From an uncultured Desulfobacter sp. (lineage in GTDB: Bacteria; Desulfobacterota; Desulfobacteria; Desulfobacterales; Desulfobacteraceae), in assembly GCF_963666145.1 (NCBI RefSeq), contig NZ_OY762614.1, positions 434,001 through 498,000 of the forward strand: a stretch of 64,000 bases of DNA. Reading direction: 5' to 3'. This document shows, piece after piece, positions 37,351 through 46,812 of the stretch. Made by a program: the position numbers and the translations under genes. The notes beneath the pieces are model-generated. The model did no database searches and had not been told where the DNA came from. It saw only the letters and a program-made list of their open reading frames with translations. Position 1 is the first letter of the stretch; each line of letters opens with the position of its first letter.

Positions 37351-39132
37351 TTAACTGTTATGCAACTGCCTAATCTGCTGCTGCTTAAGTTTGAGCAGCT
37401 CTATCACATCAACATCACAGCCCGCTTTTGCTTTTGTTAATTCACTGACTATTTTTCTGTCTGTTTTATTTTTTATTTTTACGACCCGGTTAATCAGAAC
37501 TGCAAACGTCTGCAAAGGATCCTGAACCCCGGTATAATCTTCCATAGCCATGGATGCAATCAATTGCCGGTCTTCATCGGCTTCAACCCTGGCCATGACC
37601 GCCCCCACAATATTTTGCCCATCCACCTTGCTGTCAATGATCAAACAGCCAAGACGCTCAAGCCGCTTTGAATAAAAAGCGCGGAGCACTTTTTTTTCCA
37701 CGGCGACACCAATCAGTTCAGGCCAATGAAGCATCATAGAAAGAATCTGCTTTTCCCGGGGGTCAGATTCCCGAACGCTTTTGGATACATCATCCTTTTC
37801 AGGGATCAAAGGACCCCGGGCCTGACTGTTTACATGCTTTTCATAGGCTTCTTTTACTTTTTCAAGAACAGCCTTTTCATCAATATTAAGTGTTTCAGCA
37901 AGCTCGCGAACATAGATTGACCGAACCGCATAATCCTGAATCATAGCCAGATGCTGCTTCATTTCGTCCAGCACTTTGATTCGACCCTCAACGGAAGTGC
38001 CGTGGGTATCCAAAGCCAACTGAAGCAAAAACTGCATCACAGTCTTGGCAGTGTCTGCAAGGTCAAGGAAGGCATCCCGGCCATGGGCCATGACGTACGA
38101 GTCGGGATCATTATTTTCCGGAAGCACCAGAATCCGGGTATCAATCCCCTCTTGAACAAAAATATCAATGCTTCTTTTGGCTGCCTTTATACCGGCTTCA
38201 TCCGAATCAAATACCAGGGTCATGGTCGTTGCATACCCTTTAAGTATCCTGACATGCTCGCGGGTCAAGGCCGTACCAAGGCTTGCTACACAATTTTGAA
38301 TTCCATGCTGGTAAAGAGAAAGAAAATCGAAGTAACCTTCCACAATAAACACCTGACCCAGCCTGCGGCACTCCTGTTTTGCAGCGTGCAGTCCGTAAAG
38401 GATCCGGCTTTTATTGTACACAGGTGTTTCAGGAGAGTTCATGTATTTGGGCATGCTGTCGTCCATCACCCGCCCACCGAAACCGGCCACCTGCATGTTG
38501 ATATCAAAAATAGGGAACATCAGCCTATTTCTGAATCTGTCGTAAAACCCGTTTTTCTGTTTTTTTTCCAGCACCAATCCGGAACTGATCGCAACCCCTC
38601 TGGCAACTCTCTCTCGTTTTAAAACAGCGACAATGGCATCCCAGGCATCAGGGGAAAACCCGAGCTGAAACTGTTCAATAATCTGCCGACTGGTTCCCCT
38701 TCGTTCAAGGTATTGTCTTGCTGCATTGCCCTTCAATGGGTCATCTAAAAAGGAGGTGTATGCCTGCATCACCTTTGTATTCAGTCGGAAAAGCGCTTCC
38801 CGGACATGGACGGCCTTGCGCTGTTCCGGGCTCATTTTCCGGGTCTCTATGACGATATTGTATTTTCTGGCCAGCATCTTTGCCGCTTCGGGAAAGGAAA
38901 TTCCGTGATATTTCATGATAAACGACAGAACATTCCCACCGACACCGCATCCAAAGCAATGAAAAATCTGTTTATCGGGATTAACGGAAAAAGAAGGCGT
39001 TTTTTCAGAGTGAAAGGGGCACAGACCAAAAAAGTTTCTACCTGATTTTTTTAGAATAACCGCCTCGGACACAACATCAAATATATCCGAGGCAGCTATA
39101 ATTTCTGCAATTTTTTCTTCAGGGATCATCAT
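37351..39132 (-). CDS. dnaG: DNA primase DnaG
   Basis: DnaG makes RNA primers at the replication fork. The N-terminal zinc-binding domain has C38, H41, C59 and C62 ([20 protein letters not shown]). The TOPRIM domain follows with [12 protein letters not shown] and [11 protein letters not shown] near residues 255-305, and a helicase-binding region closes the protein. I prefer the ATG at 39132 (593 residues) because it matches the usual primase start. A TTG at 39153 is possible. It is followed closely by rpoD. Confidence 0.95.
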   Translation of the reverse strand: MMIPEEKIAEIIAASDIFDVVSEAVILKKSGRNFFGLCPFHSEKTPSFSVNPDKQIFHCFGCGVGGNVLSFIMKYHGISFPEAAKMLARKYNIVIETRKMSPEQRKAVHVREALFRLNTKVMQAYTSFLDDPLKGNAARQYLERRGTSRQIIEQFQLGFSPDAWDAIVAVLKRERVARGVAISSGLVLEKKQKNGFYDRFRNRLMFPIFDINMQVAGFGGRVMDDSMPKYMNSPETPVYNKSRILYGLHAAKQECRRLGQVFIVEGYFDFLSLYQHGIQNCVASLGTALTREHVRILKGYATTMTLVFDSDEAGIKAAKRSIDIFVQEGIDTRILVLPENNDPDSYVMAHGRDAFLDLADTAKTVMQFLLQLALDTHGTSVEGRIKVLDEMKQHLAMIQDYAVRSIYVRELAETLNIDEKAVLEKVKEAYEKHVNSQARGPLIPEKDDVSKSVRESDPREKQILSMMLHWPELIGVAVEKKVLRAFYSKRLERLGCLIIDSKVDGQNIVGAVMARVEADEDRQLIASMAMEDYTGVQDPLQTFAVLINRVVKIKNKTDRKIVSELTKAKAGCDVDVIELLKLKQQQIRQLHNS

Positions 39133-39226
39133 TTTGGGTGGTGCAGGCTCCAAAATCTCAAATCTTTATGTAATTTAAATAGGATAAGCAGTGAATACGA
39201 TCTGTCAATAACGACTTGGCAGCTAA

Positions 39227-39814
39227 CTATAAACAGCCCTTGGTGGACAAAGCGCCCGATACCTGGGAAATCGGCCGGGTTGCAGTGTGCAACGATCGCC
39301 CAAACGCCTTGAAGATGGACTCAAGGGCGTGGTGTTCATTCTCACCGTACAATGTATTAATGTGCAGATTAAATCCGCCTTTGACACAGACTGCCTGGAA
39401 GAACTCCTTGGCAAGATACGCATCAAAAGCCCCCCGGGATTTCAAATCGCTGGGGATATTGTAAACAAGATAAGGCCGGTTGGACAAATCAATGGTCACC
39501 CTGGACAAGGATTCATCCATGGGGACACTTGCATCTCCAAACCGATGGATACCCCCTTTTTCAGATAATGCCTGCTGTATTGCTTGGCCAAGGACAAGGC
39601 CTGTATCCTCTACGGTATGATGGAAATCTACATCAAGATCGCCTGTTGCTGAAATTCGAAGATCAAAAAAACCGTGTACTGTAAACGCTGTAAGCATGTG
39701 ATCAAAAAAAGGGATTCCTGTGTTGATCTCAGCATTTCCCCGTCCATCCAGATCCAGCCGGATATTGATCCGGGTTTCCTTAGTCTGCCTTGACACTTCA
39801 GATTGTCGACTCAT
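39227..39814 (-). CDS. hisB: imidazoleglycerol-phosphate dehydratase
   Basis: HisB catalyses the sixth step of histidine synthesis, dehydration of imidazole glycerol phosphate. The 195-residue protein has the two Mn-binding signatures DFHHTVEDTG (about residue 63) and ENEHHALES (about residue 160), plus FFDHMLTAF. It lacks the phosphatase domain of enteric HisB. No other his gene is adjacent. Confidence 0.95.
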   Translation of the reverse strand: MSRQSEVSRQTKETRINIRLDLDGRGNAEINTGIPFFDHMLTAFTVHGFFDLRISATGDLDVDFHHTVEDTGLVLGQAIQQALSEKGGIHRFGDASVPMDESLSRVTIDLSNRPYLVYNIPSDLKSRGAFDAYLAKEFFQAVCVKGGFNLHINTLYGENEHHALESIFKAFGRSLHTATRPISQVSGALSTKGCL

Positions 39815-40002
39815 AAAAAAACTCCTTGAAACCGGCAGAAATCTGTTTTATACAACGTTCTAATCAACTGGCGCTCTATTTTTATTGTTCACCACAATCA
39901 TGGCGCAACACAATCGCACCATAACGAATCTTTCTAAAATACCCGCATTTTATGTATTTGTCAACGACGAATTCTTGGGCCGACCTACATTCAAATAACC
40001 GA

Positions 40003-40030
40003 TTGAAATTTATGAGCTAATTGATATATT
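40003..40030 (+). promoter_or_regulatory. sigma70-type promoter for the HExxH protein gene
   Basis: TTGAAA (40003-40008), a 16-base spacer and TATATT (40025-40030) lie about 30 bases before the start codon at 40059. Five of six bases match the consensus in each box. Confidence 0.6.
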
Positions 40031-40058
40031 AGAGATATGTATCATTAGAGGAAGCGTG

Positions 40059-40766
40059 ATGGACATCCAGACTGCAGGAATAAACAGTTTCCATATATAT
40101 CAGTCAGCTCGAGAACAAGGATTTGGCACGATATCTGTGCCCCCCAGCGAGTACCGGATACAGGAGGCCCAGACAGACCAGACACCCCCCCTGCCCGAAG
40201 ATGAAAATCGATCGGATTCAGAGTCCGGCATCCAGAAAGATGAAGCGGTCAAGGAAGAAGAACAGTCGTCACAACCCGATGCCGAGTCAAATCTGAGCCC
40301 GGATGAAAAGCTTCTACTTGAAAAACTAAAAAAAGCCGACGCTGACGTCAGGGCGCATGAAATGGCCCATATTGCTGCCGGTGGTGAATTTATTACGTCC
40401 GGCGCAACGTTTTCCTATCAAAAAGGCCCGGACGGACAAAACTATGCGGTGGGCGGTGAAGTCCGTATCGACACATCTGCCGAGCCTGGAGATCCCGAAG
40501 CGACATTACAGAAAATGCGGCGGGTTCGTGCCGCAGCCTTAGCTCCTGCCCATCCATCCTCCCAGGATTTAAAAGTTGCATCCAACTCGGCATCCCAGGC
40601 GGCCAAAGCCATGGCGGAAATTACACAGCTTGTGGCAGATGAACAGGCCGGCCAAATGGATACAGCAGTATCCGGCTATACCCGCCGGAAGGTTTCCGAC
40701 ACCTACACCAAAACACGCAATATGACCGGCCAAGACCCCCAAAATTCATTCCACATTGCGGTGTGA
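40059..40766 (+). CDS. putative metalloprotease of the SprA-related / CJM1_0395 family
   Basis: This 235-residue protein has a disordered acidic N-terminal third, then a conserved domain beginning DADVRAHEMAHIAAGG near residue 97. HEMAH is an HExxH zinc-protease motif. The next segments (GATFSYQKGPDG, GGEVRIDTS) are typical of this family. The ATG at 40059 follows GAGGA; a GTG three bases earlier is the alternative. No signal peptide is seen. Proteolytic activity is predicted only. The next gene encodes a flagellar-rod-like protein. Confidence 0.75.
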   Translation: MDIQTAGINSFHIYQSAREQGFGTISVPPSEYRIQEAQTDQTPPLPEDENRSDSESGIQKDEAVKEEEQSSQPDAESNLSPDEKLLLEKLKKADADVRAHEMAHIAAGGEFITSGATFSYQKGPDGQNYAVGGEVRIDTSAEPGDPEATLQKMRRVRAAALAPAHPSSQDLKVASNSASQAAKAMAEITQLVADEQAGQMDTAVSGYTRRKVSDTYTKTRNMTGQDPQNSFHIAV

Positions 40767-40839
40767 TAAAAACATTGTTATGAAGATAAAATTTTGATAT
40801 TATTAGATATCAGTTGTCATGAAACCGGAGGTAAAAATA

Positions 40840-41193
40840 ATGACTATGACCGTCCATAGCAATGTATCTGCGCTGCAGGCATTTTCAAAACAAATGCAGG
40901 TTTCCGCAAATAATGTTGCCAACACCTTGTCGGACGAATACAAGGCGGACAGGGCTTACAATGTGGAGAGTAAAAACGGACAGGTACAAACAGCCATCTC
41001 CGAAACCCAGGCAAGCGGTCCCATGGTTGAAGACCCCACCAAAAACGATGGCTCCCTAAAGGAATTATCCAATACAAGCCTTGCAGAGGAAATGGTTGTG
41101 CAGATTCAAGCCCAGAATGGTTTTGAGGCCAATACCAAAGCGATTCAGACTTATGATAAAATCACCGGAAGCCTGTTGGACACCATCGGATAA
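40840..41193 (+). CDS. FlgC-like flagellar basal body rod family protein
   Basis: This 117-residue protein has the two end motifs of flagellar rod/hook proteins: an N-terminal helix with SANNVANTLSDEYK (compare ANNxANxxTxGF), and a C-terminal helix with EMVVQIQAQNGFEANTKAIQTYD. It is close to FlgC in the C-terminal part but lacks about 20-30 residues of a typical FlgC. GGAGG lies eight bases before the ATG at 40840. No other flagellar gene is in the window, so it may be an accessory or orphan rod protein. Confidence 0.72.
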   Translation: MTMTVHSNVSALQAFSKQMQVSANNVANTLSDEYKADRAYNVESKNGQVQTAISETQASGPMVEDPTKNDGSLKELSNTSLAEEMVVQIQAQNGFEANTKAIQTYDKITGSLLDTIG

Positions 41194-41262
41194 GATATTA
41201 AACTTGACATAACGCCGCTCTCCCTACGGACACGCGCTAAAAATCTTACAACGATTTACCTT

Positions 41263-41919
41263 TTGACTATTTTTATTGTGCTGAAACTTACCTTTTTTAC
41301 CCGACTTCTTATACCCTTTTTTTTGGTTGTGCTGATATGCGCAGGCTGCGGCACACCTGACGTAACACCCCCCAATGACTTAGCAGATCAGCCTGACCTT
41401 TCCTGCCAGACTGATGAACAGACAGATGAAGCACCCTGCCTACAGGCTGGACCGAAAACCGCACCCACCCCGCAAACAAAACAGGCCGCATGTATCGGCA
41501 AATCACGTCAGTCAATTATCCAGACTGCCGTAACTGCCGTGGGAGCGCCCTATCGCTGGGGCGGGCTTAGTCCCAAAGGATTTGACTGCTCAGGCTTGGT
41601 GGTATATGCCTACAAAAAAATCGGAACCCATGTACCAAGAACAGCCAAAGCCCAGCTCAGCAACTGCAAATCCGTCACCCGTCAGAACCTCAAACCTGCA
41701 GATCTGGTTTTTTTTTCGGTACCCCGAAGAAGAGGAGTGGTTCATGTGGGCATTTACATCGGCAAAGATCAATTTATCCATGCACCGGGCAGGGGACGCA
41801 AGGTGCAATGTGCATCATTGAACAATATCTACTTTAAACGACATTTTATAAAAGCTGGAAATTTCTTAAAAAAAAAGGTGGCGCAGGATAACAACCAAAG
41901 CAACCTAAGTTACAATTAA
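41263..41919 (+). CDS. NlpC/P60 family lipoprotein (cell wall endopeptidase)
   Basis: A signal peptide with lipobox LICAGC (lipidated cysteine near residue 29) targets this 218-residue protein to the membrane. The NlpC/P60 domain spans about residues 80-200 with catalytic cysteine in FDCSGLV, histidine in VVHVGIYIG and a third polar site near FIHAPG. It should cut peptidoglycan stem peptides. The start is uncertain: TTG at 41263 or GTG at 41278, neither with a strong ribosome binding site. Confidence 0.88.
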   Translation: MTIFIVLKLTFFTRLLIPFFLVVLICAGCGTPDVTPPNDLADQPDLSCQTDEQTDEAPCLQAGPKTAPTPQTKQAACIGKSRQSIIQTAVTAVGAPYRWGGLSPKGFDCSGLVVYAYKKIGTHVPRTAKAQLSNCKSVTRQNLKPADLVFFSVPRRRGVVHVGIYIGKDQFIHAPGRGRKVQCASLNNIYFKRHFIKAGNFLKKKVAQDNNQSNLSYN

Positions 41920-41956
41920 AAGCCATCTTAAATGCATCTTTATTTAAGATGGCTTT
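41919..41956. terminator. bidirectional terminator between convergent genes
   Basis: AAAGCCATCTTAAA (41919-41932) and TTTAAGATGGCTTT (41943-41956) form a perfect 14-bp stem with a ten-base loop. The A and T ends serve both strands. It lies between the NlpC/P60 stop and the DUF2156 stop. Confidence 0.85.
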
Positions 41957-41964
41957 ATACATTT

Positions 41965-42948
41965 CTAATGGGACCTTAAATCCAGTTTAGGCACTAGAAA
42001 ATAAGGTTCAATCAACGCATGGGGAACATATGACAGTTTTGCCTGGCGTAATCCTGGTATGCCAAGGTCCTGTTCCCGGTTGATATATCGCGCGGTTCCA
42101 TTCAAAAATCGGGCAGTTTCATAATTGATCATCTGACCTGCCCCCTTGAAAGAGACATCCGCTTTTTCAAAATGCACATCCCAGGTATCAGAAGAGAGGG
42201 GACTGAAAACAGCAAAGGCGGCGAGCTCGCCTTTAACCCGCAGCATCAACCCGCTCAATGCCAGATCATTCCAATGGGAAAATGCCATAGTCATGGCCTC
42301 AGATTCTTCGACCAGTGAACTGGAAACAGAAGATCTGTCTTCAAGCAAGCGCTGCTCAAATTCCATCACTTCTTTGCAATCCGCCTCGTTAATAGGGTGT
42401 ATGGAATAATCCGGGTACGTCCGCTTAAACTGGGCAATAAGATTTTTTTTCTTGTGCAGTTTATTTCCCTTTAGCTCTGCCAGCTCCTCGGTCCGGTAGA
42501 CATAATCTGCCTCATCCCGGTCAGAGGTAATGCCGAAATACCGGTCCAGATCCGGCCAAATCTCTACGTAAGATTCAGGCACAAGTCCAATGTTTCCGGA
42601 CAACCCCGCAGCAACAGCTTTTTGGGATAAAGCGAACATCTCTTCGGGCGTTAAATCTTCTCCAATGGGCATGAACAGGGTCTGGCTACGATCGTCATAA
42701 ATGACCAACCTGTTTTCATAAACAAACCATGAATAGCGGTACAGATTCTGCCAGCAAAAAAGATTAACAAAACTATACTCACATGAGCAGGGTGGGTAAT
42801 GGCCCAGGAAATCAAGGATCAAGGAACGGGTTTCCAGATCAAATTTCCCGGGCTTAAGTATACTTGGTTCAGTTTGCAGATCATCGGCACTGCTGCCGAT
42901 GATTGGCGTCGTTTCGTAGGTAGCCGGTTGTTGGCTATGGCATCTCAT
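41965..42948 (-). CDS. DUF2156 / phosphatidylglycerol lysyltransferase-like domain protein
   Basis: This 327-residue soluble protein resembles the C-terminal catalytic part of MprF-type lysyltransferases (DUF2156, GNAT-like fold). Visible segments are KLHKKKNLIAQFKRTYPDY, ELAAFAVFSPL, DVHFEKAD and GAGQMINYETARFL. It lacks the membrane flippase part, so its substrate is unclear. A GNAT enzyme and the spermidine genes lie upstream on the same strand. Confidence 0.78.
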   Translation of the reverse strand: MRCHSQQPATYETTPIIGSSADDLQTEPSILKPGKFDLETRSLILDFLGHYPPCSCEYSFVNLFCWQNLYRYSWFVYENRLVIYDDRSQTLFMPIGEDLTPEEMFALSQKAVAAGLSGNIGLVPESYVEIWPDLDRYFGITSDRDEADYVYRTEELAELKGNKLHKKKNLIAQFKRTYPDYSIHPINEADCKEVMEFEQRLLEDRSSVSSSLVEESEAMTMAFSHWNDLALSGLMLRVKGELAAFAVFSPLSSDTWDVHFEKADVSFKGAGQMINYETARFLNGTARYINREQDLGIPGLRQAKLSYVPHALIEPYFLVPKLDLRSH

Positions 42949-43110
42949 TATGTTTCCTCTTCATGAAAGCCCCAATACATGTATCAGTTACTTTCATATT
43001 TTGTTAGTGTGCGGGGCCTGATATTAAATTCAAAGCCACACCATCATTTTTTAAGAAGGTCTCCAGCAAACACCTGGATTTTTTTGTGTCTTTATTGCGG
43101 ACCAAGATCA

Positions 43111-43536
43111 TCATTCAAGCTTAAAAGGGATATAATCTTTCATCTGCCTGAATCCCAGATTTTCATAAAACGAACCTGTTCCCGGCTCGCCAATTAATCC
43201 GATCCAGTCCACACCCTTTTTCTTAAGCTCCTCAATCAAAAACTTTACAATCATGCTGCCGATACCACATTTTTGATAGACGGACAGCACAACCACATCC
43301 TGAATGTAAGCATCACTGCACAGATCGGAAAGGGCCCGACCCATTCCGATTAGCTTTTTTTTTAAAAAAGCACCTGCAAACAATGCGGATCGTTCAGGAA
43401 TAAGGCGCAAAAAAGCATCTGATGTTTTGTAATCATCCTGCCACCATCCGGCATCCTGGTATAGGGCCTGCAACTCATCCACAGACACGGTATCCACAAG
43501 TTTTATCTCAAGCCCGTCAAGCGTAGGTCTACTCAT
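43111..43536 (-). CDS. GNAT family N-acetyltransferase
   Basis: This 141-residue protein has the GNAT fold with the acetyl-CoA-binding motif VVLSVYQKCGIGSMIVKFL near residue 80 and GSFYENLGFRQM near the C-terminus. It overlaps the end of speE by four bases (ATGA), so it is translated with the polyamine genes. Acetylation of a polyamine is a possible role, but that is inferred only from position. Confidence 0.87.
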   Translation of the reverse strand: MSRPTLDGLEIKLVDTVSVDELQALYQDAGWWQDDYKTSDAFLRLIPERSALFAGAFLKKKLIGMGRALSDLCSDAYIQDVVVLSVYQKCGIGSMIVKFLIEELKKKGVDWIGLIGEPGTGSFYENLGFRQMKDYIPFKLE

Positions 43537-44405
43537 ATATCTTTGCCTCTCAACATTTTTTCTGCAAAATAGGGAAGCACAAAGGCCGCACGGTGCACTG
43601 CCGGGCTATAGTATTTCAACTGGCCCTGAAGGGTTTGGGGAACCAAACGAGCCGGTTCCGTAAGCCCAGGACCTAAAGACCCCAGGCACACACTGATGTG
43701 GCCGCCGGTATACGTAGGAACAACAATGTTTGCATAGGCATGTACCGGAAACAAAGACCGGGTGATGTCCACCAACTTTTCAACCCAGTCCGGGTGGAGA
43801 AAAATAGATTCTCCCTGGGTTGCAATCAGGCCTCCTGGCTTGAGCGAACGCTTTAAATCCTCATAAAATTGATTCTCAAACAATACTTCACCGGGACCTA
43901 CCGGATCCGAAGAATCCACAATAATGACATCATAACATTCAGGATGTTCCCGGACAAAGGCCGCCCCGTCTTTGATATGAACCGTAACTCTGGGATCGTC
44001 GAAGCCACAGGCCATGGACGGTAAAAACTGTTTTGAAACTTCAATGACCTCTTCATCAATTTCACAAAAATCAATTGAACGGATATTCTCGTGGCGACCA
44101 ATTTCACGCAGCACACCGCCGTCTCCGCCACCAATGACAAGCACAGTTGCAGGATTGGGATGGCAAAACAAGGGCAGATGGCTCATCATCTCCTGATAAC
44201 AGAACTCATCTCGCTCTGTTAACTGGATGATGCCGTCAAGCACCAGCATCCGTCCGTGGGAACGGGTCTGGTACACATCAATCTGCTGGAATCGGCTTTT
44301 TTTACGGCACAAAACTTCATCCACCTTCATGGAAACAGCGATGCCTTCCCACATAGAACAAACTTCTGAAAACCATCCGTTGTTGATAACGCCTGAATTT
44401 GCCAT
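43533..44405 (-). CDS. speE: spermidine synthase (polyamine aminopropyltransferase)
   Basis: SpeE transfers an aminopropyl group from decarboxylated SAM to putrescine. The 290-residue protein has the nucleotide-binding VLVIGGGDGGVLREI near residue 97, the acidic FCEIDEEVIEVS and the catalytic DVIIVDSSDPVGP near residue 165. It lies 19 bases downstream of speD, which supplies its aminopropyl donor, and overlaps the GNAT gene. Confidence 0.94.
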   Translation of the reverse strand: MANSGVINNGWFSEVCSMWEGIAVSMKVDEVLCRKKSRFQQIDVYQTRSHGRMLVLDGIIQLTERDEFCYQEMMSHLPLFCHPNPATVLVIGGGDGGVLREIGRHENIRSIDFCEIDEEVIEVSKQFLPSMACGFDDPRVTVHIKDGAAFVREHPECYDVIIVDSSDPVGPGEVLFENQFYEDLKRSLKPGGLIATQGESIFLHPDWVEKLVDITRSLFPVHAYANIVVPTYTGGHISVCLGSLGPGLTEPARLVPQTLQGQLKYYSPAVHRAAFVLPYFAEKMLRGKDI

Positions 44406-44424
44406 CTATATCTTGCGCCCCGAT

Positions 44425-45327
44425 CTATTGTCTTAACGCCACCTGCATTTTGTAGTGGCGGCCCTGAAAATATGACAAAGAAAACTCTGCCAATTCCCGC
44501 GGCTCATATGTATTGCAACAAAAAATATCCAGATATGCCGCATGGGTTGCATGGGCGAAATGGCCTGAAATCCCAAACGTTTCAATGGATTGTGTCATGG
44601 AAAAACCCGCTGCCGTATCGGTTTCATCATAATAGATTTCAGGATTATTTTCAGTGTCCTTCCCACCAAGCGTTTCACACATTCTACCCACAAATTGTTT
44701 TATTCGGTCAGGATCTTTTGTTATCTCGGAACTGCAATCATATAAATCCACAGCGGTAGATATTCCCCAAGGATTTGTATTTTCGCGCACTTTTTTCCAG
44801 GATATGGGAAGCGTTCGTCTATCCATCACCCGCTCATTGCTGTTTGGCGGATATCCTGGAACTGCAGACTGAAACAGCCCCCGGTTCTGATCCGAAGAGA
44901 TAAAAACCCGACGGGATAAAAACTGAGCCTCTATGGAATGAATGGCTTTGTCCAGATCAATACTATCTGCGCATGTAAAGATATCTACTGCGGCATAATT
45001 GTGCTCGGGCCAGGCATGAACCGTAAAATGGGATTCGGCAATAATCACCACCCCGGATACGCCCTGGGGTTCAAATTGATGAAAGGAACTGCTGATAATT
45101 GTAGCCCCGCTATCTATGGCCGCTTTAAGCAAAATCGATTCGACCCCGTCCTTATCAAGCAGAACATCAGGTGCACAATCATAATATTCAATGGTAATAT
45201 GCCGCCCCAGGGCAAATCCCGGCTCAGGAAAACAAACGGTCCGCTTTTTGTTTTTATCAAGCAATTTAAAAAAAAGACTCCCAATAGCAATCACAGGCTG
45301 ATTTACCTTAACAACATATAGGTTCAC
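44425..45327 (-). CDS. speD: S-adenosylmethionine decarboxylase with a second degenerate SpeD-like domain
   Basis: SpeD decarboxylates SAM using a pyruvoyl group made by self-cleavage. The first domain (about residues 38-150) has the processing site E98-S99-H100 (AESHFTVHAWPE) and C119 in AAVDIFTCADS. A second domain (about 187-300) aligns with it (VDLYDC, SGHFAHATH, AYLDIFCC) but has G255 where the processing serine should be, so it should not mature. The protein is 300 residues against about 120-130 for short bacterial SpeD. GTG at 45327 is the only visible upstream start; the true start may be later. Confidence 0.88.
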   Translation of the reverse strand: MNLYVVKVNQPVIAIGSLFFKLLDKNKKRTVCFPEPGFALGRHITIEYYDCAPDVLLDKDGVESILLKAAIDSGATIISSSFHQFEPQGVSGVVIIAESHFTVHAWPEHNYAAVDIFTCADSIDLDKAIHSIEAQFLSRRVFISSDQNRGLFQSAVPGYPPNSNERVMDRRTLPISWKKVRENTNPWGISTAVDLYDCSSEITKDPDRIKQFVGRMCETLGGKDTENNPEIYYDETDTAAGFSMTQSIETFGISGHFAHATHAAYLDIFCCNTYEPRELAEFSLSYFQGRHYKMQVALRQ

Positions 45328-45422
45328 CCCATGATAAATCTAATATTAATTTAACACATTATCGTGATGTTTATATTAAAACATAAAAAGACAACAAGTT
45401 TCAAACAAGAAAAACAGAGCGG

Positions 45423-46124
45423 TTAGAACACTTCCATTACAGAAGAAAATCGTTGAAATTGAGTCTCAATCGGCAGATTTTTTTCTTTAAGCCGTTCAAT
45501 CATGGTGGGTGTATTAAAACGCAGATAGGGATTTACCTTAAGTTCTTCGGAGAGACGGGACACAACATGCTCCGGATCATATGCGGCTGCATATTCGGTT
45601 AAATTGGGATTATCCGGCTCAATAATCCTGGCATATTTTAAAGAATCAAGAACATAATCATGTCCGGCATAAACCAGGGTGTCGCCGGGCAATTCCATCA
45701 ATAGAGTTAAGGAATTAAAAAAGGCGTTTAAATCCCCAGAAAAACAATTGCCGACCGTGGCATTAAACAATGTATCTCCGGTGACAATAAACCCATCCCC
45801 TTTAAAACAAAGCGAATCCATGGTGTGTCCAGGGGTTCGTATCACCTCAATCCCGGTACCGTCTTTCAGGGCAAGCACCTGACCGTGTAAAAGGGTCGTA
45901 CAGTCAATAAACTGCGCATTTGTCATCTCAACAAGTGCAGTGTTACCCTGGGTGTGATCTCCATGGGTATGGGTATTGGTTACAATATCAATGGGAACAT
46001 TTTTTTCAGAGGCAAATTTGGCCATCTGCTCAGGGGCTCCGGGATCAATGGCGATAGAGGAATTCCCATTATAAACCAGATAACCCAGATTGTCCGTACC
46101 ATATTTAAATTGTTCAATATCCAA
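45423..46124 (-). CDS. MBL-fold metallo-hydrolase, glyoxalase II-like
   Basis: This 233-residue protein has the metallo-beta-lactamase motif THTHGDHTQGN near residue 52, followed by RTPGHTMDSLCF, TGDTLFN and YAGHDYVLDSL, which supply further metal ligands. The set matches hydroxyacylglutathione hydrolase-like enzymes that hydrolyse thioesters. It lies 16 bases downstream of the small acidic protein gene. The physiological substrate is not certain. Confidence 0.85.
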   Translation of the reverse strand: MDIEQFKYGTDNLGYLVYNGNSSIAIDPGAPEQMAKFASEKNVPIDIVTNTHTHGDHTQGNTALVEMTNAQFIDCTTLLHGQVLALKDGTGIEVIRTPGHTMDSLCFKGDGFIVTGDTLFNATVGNCFSGDLNAFFNSLTLLMELPGDTLVYAGHDYVLDSLKYARIIEPDNPNLTEYAAAYDPEHVVSRLSEELKVNPYLRFNTPTMIERLKEKNLPIETQFQRFSSVMEVF

Positions 46125-46140
46125 ACCCAGAATCCTTTAT

Positions 46141-46521
46141 CTAAAAAATCTCGTCTTCGTCTTCCCCAAAGTCGCCTTCTTCCTCATCCTGTCCGGGACT
46201 TGCGCCCATGGGTTCGTCATCATACACGTCAAGTTCGTCCTCATCCAAGAAAGACTCATCAAGCTGGACATCAAGTCCGTGATCATCAAAAATCATACTG
46301 ATGGCTTCTTTGAGATTCCGCTCAAAGCTTTCAGCGTAACTGTCATCTTCATCAGCTGAAAACTCATAGACCTCATCATGCTCTTCAATCAGATCCCTGA
46401 GATCGGCGTCTATTTCAGATTGGGCATAAAAATCTGTTTCATACGCATCAAGAATATCTTCGTACAGGTCATATAACTCAAATGCCTCAACGGCATCAAA
46501 AATAGTCATTTTTTTTGCCAC
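46141..46521 (-). CDS. very acidic small protein of unknown function
   Basis: This 126-residue protein contains very many Asp and Glu residues and few basic residues. The tail (about residues 90-126) is almost only Asp/Glu, Gly and Pro. The first part has a helical pattern (AVEAFELYDLYEDILDAY). No domain is recognised. The start is GTG at 46521, nine bases after GGGAG; an ATG overlaps it out of frame and stops after five codons. It may be a nucleic-acid mimic or a folding or binding partner of the MBL hydrolase. Confidence 0.65.
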   Translation of the reverse strand: MAKKMTIFDAVEAFELYDLYEDILDAYETDFYAQSEIDADLRDLIEEHDEVYEFSADEDDSYAESFERNLKEAISMIFDDHGLDVQLDESFLDEDELDVYDDEPMGASPGQDEEEGDFGEDEDEIF

Positions 46522-46686
46522 ATTAAATCTCCCGGATTTATATCTGTTTATGTTAATAATGGTTTTACAATTGTCAAATTTACATTGACCGGACTTTATA
46601 CAGGCTCATCAAACATGACGGTGCCTGCATAGTATTTCTTGATAAAGAAGGTTTTCTTTTTTTTCAATCCCAAAATCAAATCAGAT

Positions 46687-46735
46687 GAAAAAAAAAGGTT
46701 CTTTCGGGACCTCAATAAAGACGCCTGAAAGAACC
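46687..46735 (-). terminator. rho-independent terminator after tmcA
   Basis: The arms GGTTCTTTCGGG and CCTGAAAGAACC pair with one mismatch, and nine T follow on the minus strand. It ends about 80 bases beyond tmcA and closes the tmcDCBA transcript. Confidence 0.85.
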
Positions 46736-46812
46736 TGATAATAACACAATCCTAAATTTAAGCTTTTACTTCAAATGGTTGGAAAAGGCTGTTCAATGGG
46801 AGCTCTCACCGA

